Source: Terriglobia bacterium
Lineage (GTDB): Bacteria; Acidobacteriota; Terriglobia; UBA7540
Length of the DNA stretch: 16,262 nt
Assembly: GCA_030049455.1 (NCBI GenBank)
Contig: JASIKV010000127.1
Span: 1-16,262, forward strand
Direction: 5' to 3'
In this document: positions 1 to 6,185 of the stretch, piece after piece
How positions within the stretch are numbered: position 1 is the first letter of the stretch
How the letters are laid out: every line of letters starts with the position of its first letter
Position numbers and translations under genes: made by a program
The notes under the pieces: model-generated
Databases searched by the model: none
Seen by the model: only the letters and a program-made list of their open reading frames with translations
Told to the model about the DNA's origin: nothing

Positions 1-1
1 T

Positions 2-529
2 TACCCCACGGGGCCGGTCTATTGGGGCGAGCCCGGAACCAACGGGCAGCATTCTTTCTACCAGTTGATTCACCAGGGCACGCGGCTGATTCCCTGCGAT
101 TTTATCGCCTTCGAGCATGCGCTCAATCCGCTCGGGCGGCATCACGACATGCTGCTGGCCAACGTCTTCGCGCAGAGCGAGGCGCTGGCGTTCGGAAAGA
201 CCCCCGAACAGGTTAAGGCCGAAGGCACGCCGGACTGGCTGGTGCCGCACCGCGTCTTCGAAGGTAATCGGCCTTCGAACACCATTCTTGCCGGCCGGCT
301 CTCGCCCGAAACGCTGGGCAAGCTCGTGGCTCTCTATGAGCACATCGTTTTTACCCAGGGCACGATCTGGCAGATCAATTCCTTTGACCAGTGGGGCGTG
401 GAACTGGGCAAGGTGCTGGCGCAGCGCATTATTCCCGAGCTCGAAAGCCAGAAAGAAGAGGCTTTGGGGCACGACTCGTCAACCAATAATCTCATTCGCC
501 GCTATCGCAAGCTGAAAACACAGGAGTGA
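2..529 (+). CDS. pgi: Glucose-6-phosphate isomerase, C-terminal part (5' end outside window)
   Basis: This enzyme interconverts glucose-6-phosphate and fructose-6-phosphate in the cytosol. The open frame runs from base 2 without a start codon, so about 175 C-terminal residues of a protein usually near 550 residues are present. The fragment opens with the family motif GEPGTNGQHSFYQLIHQGT (fragment residues 9-27), which holds the conserved histidine. Near the C-terminus lies the second signature, SFDQWGVELGK, with the active-site lysine. The end (STNNLIRRYRK) is typical of the long bacterial/eukaryotic-type isomerase and not of the archaeal cupin type. The stop TGA at 527-529 is three bases from the gnd start, and its last codons contain the gnd ribosome binding site, so the genes form an operon. 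A start codon inside the fragment (TTG at 65) is not the real start. A transaldolase-isomerase fusion upstream cannot be excluded because the N-terminus is missing. Confidence 0.96.
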   Translation, partial: YPTGPVYWGEPGTNGQHSFYQLIHQGTRLIPCDFIAFEHALNPLGRHHDMLLANVFAQSEALAFGKTPEQVKAEGTPDWLVPHRVFEGNRPSNTILAGRLSPETLGKLVALYEHIVFTQGTIWQINSFDQWGVELGKVLAQRIIPELESQKEEALGHDSSTNNLIRRYRKLKTQE

Positions 530-532
530 ATC

Positions 533-1552
533 ATGCAACTTGGAATGGTTGGACTGGGCAGGATGGGAGCCAACATGGTTCGGCGGCTCCTGCAGGGCGG
601 CCACCGCTGCGTAGTCTTCGACATGTCGCCCAAGGCCGTAAGCGAACTGGTGGAGCAGAAGGCGGAAGGCAGCTCATCGCTTCAGGAATTCGTCTCGAAG
701 CTCGAGAAGCCCCGCGCCGTGTGGCTGATGGTCCCGGCGGGGGCCGTTGATCACAGCATCGCGGACCTGCTGAAATACCTCGAGCCGGAAGACATCCTCA
801 TCGACGGCGGGAATTCCTATTATGTGGATGATATTCGGCGCGCACGCGAGCTGCGCCCCAAGGGGATTCACTACGTCGACGTCGGAACCAGCGGCGGCGT
901 GTGGGGATTGGAGCGCGGTTACTGCATGATGATCGGCGGGGAAGAAGCCGTGGTGAAGCATCTCGACCCGATTTTCGCCACACTCGCGCCCGGAGCGGGC
1001 AGCCTGCCTCGCACTCCCGGCCGCGAGGGGCTTGGTGGCACCGCCGAGCAGGGTTATCTGCACTGCGGAGCCAACGGCGCGGGCCACTTCGTCAAGATGG
1101 TTCACAACGGAATTGAATACGGAATCATGGCCGCCTACGCCGAGGGCCTGGGCGTGCTGCGAAACGCCAATGTGGGCAAGAATCAGCACTCGATCGACGC
1201 GGAAACCACGCCCATCCGCCACCCCCAAAACTATCAGTTTGATTTCAACCTGCGCGACGTTGCGGAAGTGTGGCGGCGCGGCAGCGTGATCGCCTCGTGG
1301 CTGCTGGACCTGACGGCGGCGGCGCTGGTGAAAGATCAGGAACTTTCGCAGTTTGCCGGCCGTGTTTCGGATTCCGGCGAGGGCCGCTGGACCATCAAGG
1401 CCGCAATCGACGAAGCTGTGCCCGTTCCCGTGCTCTCGGCGGCGCTCTATCAACGCTTCACCTCGCGCGGCGAATCGGATTACCAGGACCGCTTGCTCTC
1501 CGCCATGCGTTTCGCGTTCGGAGGGCACCTGGAAAAGACCGCGGGCAAGTAA
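533..1552 (+). CDS. gnd: 6-phosphogluconate dehydrogenase, decarboxylating (short GntZ-like form)
   Basis: It oxidatively decarboxylates 6-phosphogluconate to ribulose-5-phosphate in the pentose phosphate pathway. The protein has 339 residues and belongs to the shorter class rather than the ~470-residue E. coli type. Visible motifs are the N-terminal Rossmann loop GLGRMG (7-12), DGGNS (91-95), the substrate-binding SGG (120-122), and KMVHNGIEY with the catalytic lysine K188 and E195. An insert carrying TPGREGLGGTAEQGYLHCG (161-179) is usual in this subgroup. Members of the short class are often NAD-preferring, but cofactor use cannot be settled from the sequence alone. The start ATG at 533 has AGGAG at 522-526, six bases upstream, inside the end of pgi. 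The zwf start follows 13 bases after the stop TAA, so the three genes are probably co-transcribed. Confidence 0.95.
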   Translation: MQLGMVGLGRMGANMVRRLLQGGHRCVVFDMSPKAVSELVEQKAEGSSSLQEFVSKLEKPRAVWLMVPAGAVDHSIADLLKYLEPEDILIDGGNSYYVDDIRRARELRPKGIHYVDVGTSGGVWGLERGYCMMIGGEEAVVKHLDPIFATLAPGAGSLPRTPGREGLGGTAEQGYLHCGANGAGHFVKMVHNGIEYGIMAAYAEGLGVLRNANVGKNQHSIDAETTPIRHPQNYQFDFNLRDVAEVWRRGSVIASWLLDLTAAALVKDQELSQFAGRVSDSGEGRWTIKAAIDEAVPVPVLSAALYQRFTSRGESDYQDRLLSAMRFAFGGHLEKTAGK

Positions 1553-1565
1553 GAAGGGATTTGCG

Positions 1566-2990
1566 ATGACCAACAATCATTCCGACGCCCTGGTGTTCTT
1601 CGGCGCCACCGGCGATTTGGCGTACAAGAAGATCTTTCCGGCCCTCCAGGCCATGATCAAGCGCGGGCATTTGAACGTGCCGGTGGTCGGCGTGGCCAAG
1701 GCGGGATGGAATCTCGACCAGCTTCGAGCGCGCGCGAAGGACAGCCTGGAAAAACACGGTGGCGTGGACGGCGCGGCGTTTGAGAAGCTGAGCAGCCTGT
1801 TGCGTTACGTGGACGGTGATTATCAGGACCCTGCGACCTTTCAGGCCGTGCGCAAGGCGCTCGGAAACGCGCAGCGGCCCTCGCATTACCTGGCCATTCC
1901 TCCCGCGTTGTTCGAAACCGTGGTGCAGCAGCTTGCCAAGGCGGGGTGCGCCGGCGAAGCGGGTGACCGGCGGGCGCGCGTTATCGTTGAAAAACCCTTC
2001 GGGCACGATCTTGCTTCCGCGCAGGAGCTGAACCGCATCCTGCACTCCATTTTCCCGGAGTCCGCCATCTTTCGAATTGACCACTATCTGGGCAAGCGGC
2101 CCGTAAACAACGTGGTGGTGTTCCGGTTTTCCAACTCGTTCATGGAGCCGTTCTGGAACCGCAATTACATTGAGAGCGTGCAGATCACCATGGCGGAGAA
2201 TTTCGGCGTGGAGGGCCGCGGGATTTTTTACGATCAAACCGGCGCCATTCGCGACGTTGTCCAGAACCACCTTTTCCAAATCATGTGCTGCCTGGCGATG
2301 GAGCCTCCCGTGCGCAACGACAGCGAAACCATTCGCGATGAAAAAGTAAAGGTGCTGAAAGCCATCCCGGAATTGGACGCGAAAAACGTGGTGCGCGGCC
2401 AGTTCCGCGGTTATCACCAGGAAAAAGGCGTCGCACCCGATTCCAAGGTCGAAACTTTCGCGGCCCTGCGAATGGAACTCAATTCCTGGCGCTGGAAAGG
2501 CGTGCCCTTCTACATTCGCGCCGGCAAAAATCTTCCCGTGACCTGCACGGAAGTTTACGCGCGATTTCACCGGCCTCCCACGGTGGTGAGGGGGCCGGCG
2601 GTGACGCGCAATTACATGCGGTTCAGAATAAGCCCGGAAATGACCATCGCCGTGGGCGCAACGGTCATGGCCGCGGACGAGACGATGAAGGGCGAGAGCG
2701 TGGAGATTGTCGCCAGCCATCTTTCAAGTCCGCACGAAATGGAAGCGTACGAGCGTGTGCTGGGTGACGCGATGGCGGGCGACGCCACGCATTTTGCGCG
2801 CCAGGATTACGTGGAAGAAGCCTGGCGAATTGTCGATCCCGTGCTGAAGGCTGGAACCGCGGTTTCCGAATACGAGAAAGGCACGTGGGGACCCGCCGAT
2901 GACGAGCATAAAGTCCTGCCGATCGGAGGCTGGCACAATCCCGCCGCGTCGGAACAGGATTCCAGCGCTGCCGCCCACGCCGGACAATGA
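1566..2990 (+). CDS. zwf: Glucose-6-phosphate 1-dehydrogenase
   Basis: It oxidises glucose-6-phosphate to 6-phosphogluconolactone and feeds the gnd reaction encoded upstream. With the ATG at 1566 the protein has 474 residues, normal for the family. Motifs in order are the NADP-binding GATGDLA (13-19), EKPFGHDL (142-149) with the substrate-contacting lysine K143, RIDHYLGK (170-177), and RDVVQNHLFQ, whose H235 matches the catalytic histidine of characterised enzymes. After RIDHYLGK the usual E-x-VQN is replaced by RPVNN, a variant patch. A frame open back to 1353 would overlap gnd by 200 bases. The start at 1566 is preferred because it has GAAGGGA (1553-1559) seven bases upstream and gives the canonical N-terminus. 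The stop TGA (2988-2990) lies two bases from a remnant of a tRNA-Arg gene. No 6-phosphogluconolactonase gene is visible in the window. Confidence 0.96.
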   Translation: MTNNHSDALVFFGATGDLAYKKIFPALQAMIKRGHLNVPVVGVAKAGWNLDQLRARAKDSLEKHGGVDGAAFEKLSSLLRYVDGDYQDPATFQAVRKALGNAQRPSHYLAIPPALFETVVQQLAKAGCAGEAGDRRARVIVEKPFGHDLASAQELNRILHSIFPESAIFRIDHYLGKRPVNNVVVFRFSNSFMEPFWNRNYIESVQITMAENFGVEGRGIFYDQTGAIRDVVQNHLFQIMCCLAMEPPVRNDSETIRDEKVKVLKAIPELDAKNVVRGQFRGYHQEKGVAPDSKVETFAALRMELNSWRWKGVPFYIRAGKNLPVTCTEVYARFHRPPTVVRGPAVTRNYMRFRISPEMTIAVGATVMAADETMKGESVEIVASHLSSPHEMEAYERVLGDAMAGDATHFARQDYVEEAWRIVDPVLKAGTAVSEYEKGTWGPADDEHKVLPIGGWHNPAASEQDSSAAAHAGQ

Positions 2991-2992
2991 AA

Positions 2993-3037
2993 TGGCAGGC
3001 CTGGGGAGATTCGAACTCCCGACCCACGATTTAGCAA
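2993..3037 (-). pseudogene. tRNA-Arg 3' fragment (decayed; direct repeat of the intact gene at 15911-15987)
   Basis: Aligned with 15911-15955 at a constant offset of 12918, this stretch matches at all but three bases (2996, 3029 and 3035); 2997-3028 is 32 bases without a mismatch. Read on the - strand it holds the 3' strand of the anticodon stem and part of its loop, the variable region, the full T arm with GTTCGAAT, the 3' acceptor strand and an encoded CCA (2995-2993). The similarity stops within the anticodon loop. No matching 5' half (D arm, 5' acceptor strand) follows, so it cannot fold as a tRNA. It is in the same orientation as the intact tRNA-Arg. The likeliest origin is an attachment-site remnant left by integration of an element into the tRNA 3' end. 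A simple partial duplication is the alternative. Confidence 0.85.
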
Positions 3038-3150
3038 CGCCGGTCAAAAGCTGGATCAGAACGCATCGAGTCGAAGCCTGAGCTCAACCAAGAATCAATC
3101 CCCAATGAATGCTTCTAAACCAGAGGATGGGAATGCGTCCGCCCCGATAA

Positions 3151-3864
3151 CTAAAGGGCGACGGTTGTGGAAGTTCCTGTGGCGGCGAACACGGAGGTTA
3201 TCTCGCTCTGGGCAATGCGCATGAAGCATTGAACCACCTGCGGATCGTACTGCGTCCCACTGCCGATAATCAGGCGGCGAAGGGCCTCCTCAACGGGCAA
3301 GCCCTTGCGGTACGGCCGGGAGGAGACCATCGCGTCAAACGAGTCGATCACGGAGATGATCCGCGCGCCGAGGGGGATTTCCGTGCCCTTCAAGCCGCCG
3401 GGATATCCCCCGCCGTCCCAGCTCTCGTGGTGGTGCAGGACAAAATGACTGACGTGCTCGAAGCTCGGGAACAGCCGGACGATCGCCCAGCCGTATTCCG
3501 GGTGCTTCTTCATCAGGTCGTATTCCTCTTCCGTCAGCTTGGCGGGCTTTTTCAGGATGGAATCGGGAACTCCGATCTTGCCGATGTCGTGGAGGAGGGC
3601 GGTCACTTCCATATCCGCATGGCGGCTTTCCTCCAGACCCAATTCCTGCGCCACCCGCACGCTCCACTCCGCCAGTCGCGTGCTGTGATATCCCGTGTTC
3701 AAGTCCTTCAGGTCGAGGAGCTGATTGAATGCGCAAACCAGCGAGGCGCGCAGCGAGACGATCTGGTCTTCCAGTTCCTTGACCCGCAGCCGGGAATCGA
3801 AAAAGCCGCCGGTCACGGAGGCAAGGCTCGGGGTCATGGCAAGCAATGCGGGGACGGAGCTCAT
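3151..3864 (-). CDS. HD-GYP domain protein, probable cyclic-di-GMP phosphodiesterase
   Basis: HD-GYP enzymes hydrolyse cyclic di-GMP and lower the level of this second messenger in the cytoplasm. The protein has 237 residues with a short N-terminal region and a likely coiled coil (about 24-45), but no receiver, PAS or GAF sensor domain and no membrane segment. The catalytic domain is complete: H60 at the start, HDIGKIG (92-98), then HHHESWDGGGYPGGLKG (144-160) with the GYP motif, SVIDSFDAM (171-179) and GTQYDP (203-208). The start ATG (3864-3862) overlaps the TGA stop of the upstream subtilase gene as ATGA, and the - strand reads GGGGAGGGG five bases before it, so translation is probably coupled. 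The frame stays open to 4146, but that extension lies inside the subtilase gene and is low-complexity. Enzyme activity is predicted from the intact motifs, and its regulator is unknown. Confidence 0.93.
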   Translation of the reverse strand: MSSVPALLAMTPSLASVTGGFFDSRLRVKELEDQIVSLRASLVCAFNQLLDLKDLNTGYHSTRLAEWSVRVAQELGLEESRHADMEVTALLHDIGKIGVPDSILKKPAKLTEEEYDLMKKHPEYGWAIVRLFPSFEHVSHFVLHHHESWDGGGYPGGLKGTEIPLGARIISVIDSFDAMVSSRPYRKGLPVEEALRRLIIGSGTQYDPQVVQCFMRIAQSEITSVFAATGTSTTVAL

Positions 3865-5237
3865 AACACCCCTCCCCGCATGACCCAGGCGTTCACCGCC
3901 TGATAGATGTCCAGAATGCCGTAGCCGCACTCGTTGCCCGGCATGGGCTGAGCGTGGGAAATGGCCTGCGCGGCGAGCGTTTGATTGAGCCCAGTGTTCA
4001 AGCTCCCCAGCAAAGGCAGACTGGAGCCGCGCATCAGGGCCACTGTACCGGTCACAAACGGCGCGCTGAAGGATGTTCCCCACCCCGCCGCGTACGTTGC
4101 GAACGGATAGGTGGAGATAATCGCTTCGCCCGGGGCCGCAACCCAAGTCGGAGGCGTGCCGTAGTTGGAGAAAGTGGAAAGCGTCTCGGCGTCGGAAACC
4201 GACGCCACGCCCATCACGTTGTTCAGTCCCGCCGGATAGACCATCATCCGCTGCCCGTTGTTTCCCACCGACGCAACGGAAACCACGCCGTTGCTCGCTG
4301 CGTAATTCACCGCCTGGTTCATTTCATTCGAGTAGGAGGTAAAGTCGAAGCTCATGTTGAAGACAGTGGCGCCGTGCTGCGTGCCCCAATAAACCGCGGC
4401 GATGACGTTGGAGAGATACCCTTGCCCGTTCGCGCTGAACGCCTTCAGCGGCAGAATTTTTGCCGTGGGCGCGACCAGGTGGACGATTCCGCTGGTCATG
4501 GTGCCGTGTCCAAAGTCGGCGTATTGAGACTGCGAGAAATCGATCGCCTCTTCCTGGTTCACAACCGCCATCGTCGACTGATTCACTTGCGCCGGCGCGG
4601 ACGAGCCGGAACGGTTAACCACCGCCATCGTCGACTGGTTTACGTCGCTCAATTCCGAGCCGCCGGGTTGATTGCGCGTGAAGTCATAACCCTGAAGCAG
4701 GACGTTTTGAAGAACCGGCTGGTTGGGATCCACTCCCGTATCGATGACGCCCACCACACCCGCGCCCGTCACGTTGAAGGCGCTGCGGGCGGAGGGAAGA
4801 TTCACAATCTGCACCGCAGGCTGATTTACGTATCCGTCCCACGCCACCGTGCCGTAGTAATTCACCGGCGTCGTGTCCCACAGTCCGGGCGGAGCGGTGG
4901 GGCTCTGCGATTGGGCGAGGGAGAGAAGTTGGTCGGGCTCCGCATCCACCACGCCCGGCTGAAGCAGCAGCTTGGTAAGAAAATCGAGCAGGTTGAATAC
5001 GCCGCCCAGCACGCAGCCCAGAAGGCCTGTGCAAGTATCCTGGTTGGGAGTCACCAGGTACAACTGGCCGATCGTGCCATCCAATCCCTGATCGACCGCG
5101 CAGCCGACCATGGCGCAACTATTTTGAATCCCCAGCAACCCTCCGCTGTCGCGCACGATAACATTTTGGGCCGCGGCAGGCTTCCCCGCCAGGAAAACGG
5201 ACATTATGACCGCTGTTAGAAAAACACGCTGCTTCAT
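3861..5237 (-). CDS. Secreted S8 family (subtilisin-like) serine peptidase
   Basis: This is a 458-residue exported serine protease. A signal peptide covers about residues 1-24 (basic MKQR, hydrophobic core, AAAQ cleavage region). A prodomain-like segment (about 25-113) has four cysteines (41, 46, 69, 75) and ends in a VVDAEPDQLL stretch typical of inhibitor-I9-like propeptides. The S8 domain follows, with the catalytic triad D166 in GVIDTGVD, H244 in FGHGTMTSG and S391 in GTSFSAP; N326 in VGNNG would be the oxyanion residue. A linker just before the histidine motif carries two copies of VNQSTMAVVN (199-208 and 218-227). There is no C-terminal anchor. The - strand reads GAGGTT about nine bases before the ATG at 5237. 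The stop overlaps the start of the HD-GYP gene. The active site is intact; the substrate is unknown. Confidence 0.95.
   Translation of the reverse strand: MKQRVFLTAVIMSVFLAGKPAAAQNVIVRDSGGLLGIQNSCAMVGCAVDQGLDGTIGQLYLVTPNQDTCTGLLGCVLGGVFNLLDFLTKLLLQPGVVDAEPDQLLSLAQSQSPTAPPGLWDTTPVNYYGTVAWDGYVNQPAVQIVNLPSARSAFNVTGAGVVGVIDTGVDPNQPVLQNVLLQGYDFTRNQPGGSELSDVNQSTMAVVNRSGSSAPAQVNQSTMAVVNQEEAIDFSQSQYADFGHGTMTSGIVHLVAPTAKILPLKAFSANGQGYLSNVIAAVYWGTQHGATVFNMSFDFTSYSNEMNQAVNYAASNGVVSVASVGNNGQRMMVYPAGLNNVMGVASVSDAETLSTFSNYGTPPTWVAAPGEAIISTYPFATYAAGWGTSFSAPFVTGTVALMRGSSLPLLGSLNTGLNQTLAAQAISHAQPMPGNECGYGILDIYQAVNAWVMRGGVL
4564..4643 (-). repeat. Duplicated VNQSTMAVVN-coding motif inside the subtilase gene
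   Basis: The 17-base string accgccatcgtcgactg occurs exactly at 4564-4580 and again at 4621-4637 on the + strand, 57 bases (19 codons) apart. It encodes the repeated VNQSTMAVVN of the S8 peptidase, just before the catalytic histidine region. The bases between the copies are not repeated, so this is one conserved motif used twice and not a long tandem array. Confidence 0.85.
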
Positions 5238-5412
5238 AAATTTGAACCTCGAATGCTCGCCTTTCTTTTTTAATTACTTCCAGCCCTGTCCAGGCCCTTA
5301 AATCCGCCGGCCGGACCTTTCGACGCCCATGACGCTAAATTAACCTTCGCTAATCCTCCCTGCCATAGTACGCTCGTACCTTCAGCAGCACGAAAGTCCC
5401 GTTCCACCGGCG

Positions 5413-6057
5413 TCAATCAAATTTAGGGGATTGCGCGCCCCCAATGAGTCCTAAGGGAATCAGCACGGTGATCTTCGGCTCATCGCCGATGGTCAACTGC
5501 ACATCGGGTGAGGCGATGGGCAGAGTTTCCAGATGGAATTCCCCAAACTGGTTGGTCTTGGTTGAAGCGATTTCCAAGTCCCCCACCTTTAGCCTGACCT
5601 TGATGTCCACAATGGATTGAGTGGGCTTGGACTTTTCGAGAATCTGCCCGGTCAGGTTGACCGCATCCATCCCGGGTGCCGGTTCCATCCACACATCCAC
5701 CAGCATCGTGCCGGCCTGGTAGACATAATGCCGGGGCGCCACGCCCGTGGCCCGAACGCCTTCAAGCTGGGGCTGCCGCAGCGAATCAAATATCAGACGG
5801 GCGATGTGCGTGACGACGGAGGGCTTTCCCTCCACGCGCGACGCGGCGAAAAAGCTCTTGGCCACGCGAACGGCGCTTTCCGGTGGCTGATAACTCGCCT
5901 CTTGCTGCGCCATCTTCAGCACGGTGCTCCACATCTCGGACGCTTGTCGGCACTTCCTGCAACCCGCGTCCATGTGGCGCTTCATTTCCGCCGCCTCACG
6001 CTTGCCGAGGGTCCCGCGGGAGTAGTCAGCCCACTTTTCCGAAGGGTAATGCTTCAT
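5413..6057 (-). CDS. HC2-type zinc-finger (anti-sigma-like) protein with beta-rich C-terminal domain
   Basis: The 214-residue protein has an N-terminal motif of the HC2 / anti-sigma zinc-finger type: a W-x-x-Y-x-x-G region (residues 9-15) followed by HMDAGCRKC with H28, C33 and C36 as candidate zinc ligands. A helical middle (about 40-95) leads to a beta-rich segment (about 128-200) with NLTGQILEKS and TNQFGEFHLETLP. This resembles transthyretin or carboxypeptidase regulatory-like modules. There is no signal peptide or membrane segment, so if it is an anti-sigma factor it acts in the cytosol. Three starts are possible: GTG at 6072, ATG at 6069 and ATG at 6057. The last is preferred because GAGGG lies five bases before it on the - strand. 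It sits between the CHAT gene and the subtilase gene on the same strand, two genes from the sigma factor. The anti-sigma role is inferred from the motif and context. Confidence 0.8.
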   Translation of the reverse strand: MKHYPSEKWADYSRGTLGKREAAEMKRHMDAGCRKCRQASEMWSTVLKMAQQEASYQPPESAVRVAKSFFAASRVEGKPSVVTHIARLIFDSLRQPQLEGVRATGVAPRHYVYQAGTMLVDVWMEPAPGMDAVNLTGQILEKSKPTQSIVDIKVRLKVGDLEIASTKTNQFGEFHLETLPIASPDVQLTIGDEPKITVLIPLGLIGGAQSPKFD

Positions 6058-6185
6058 GTTTGCCCTCATCACTTGCTTTTAGTGCCCTTCCAAGCTCGGG
6101 GTCCGTTCGATTGTGCTTTTTCTCCGTTCGGTAATAAGGAGTGGAAATCGTGTCAGAAAATATAGGAAGGTAAAAAAATTTTCAT

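Noticed and set aside
674..1576. 300-codon open frame on the - strand opposite gnd
   Set aside because: It is antisense to gnd, which has intact Rossmann and catalytic motifs; no independent support.
1458..2720. 420-codon open frame on the - strand opposite zwf
   Set aside because: It overlaps a fully motif-supported zwf gene and its translation is low-complexity with no family features.
2993..3037. A second functional tRNA gene after zwf
   Set aside because: Only the 3' half matches; no D arm or 5' acceptor strand can be paired, and the anticodon loop has changed bases.
3865..4146. N-terminal extension of the HD-GYP frame
   Set aside because: It lies within the subtilase gene in another frame, and a start with a strong ribosome binding site exists at 3864.
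4564..4643. CRISPR-like or long tandem array
   Set aside because: Only two copies of a short coding motif are present in frame; there are no regular spacers and no cas genes in the window.
3954..5219. 421-codon open frame on the + strand opposite the subtilase
   Set aside because: It is the antisense shadow of the S8 gene, Arg/His-rich, with no start context or domain.
6165..6185. Terminator after the CHAT gene
   Set aside because: The sequence is an A/T run with no GC-rich stem before it on the - strand.
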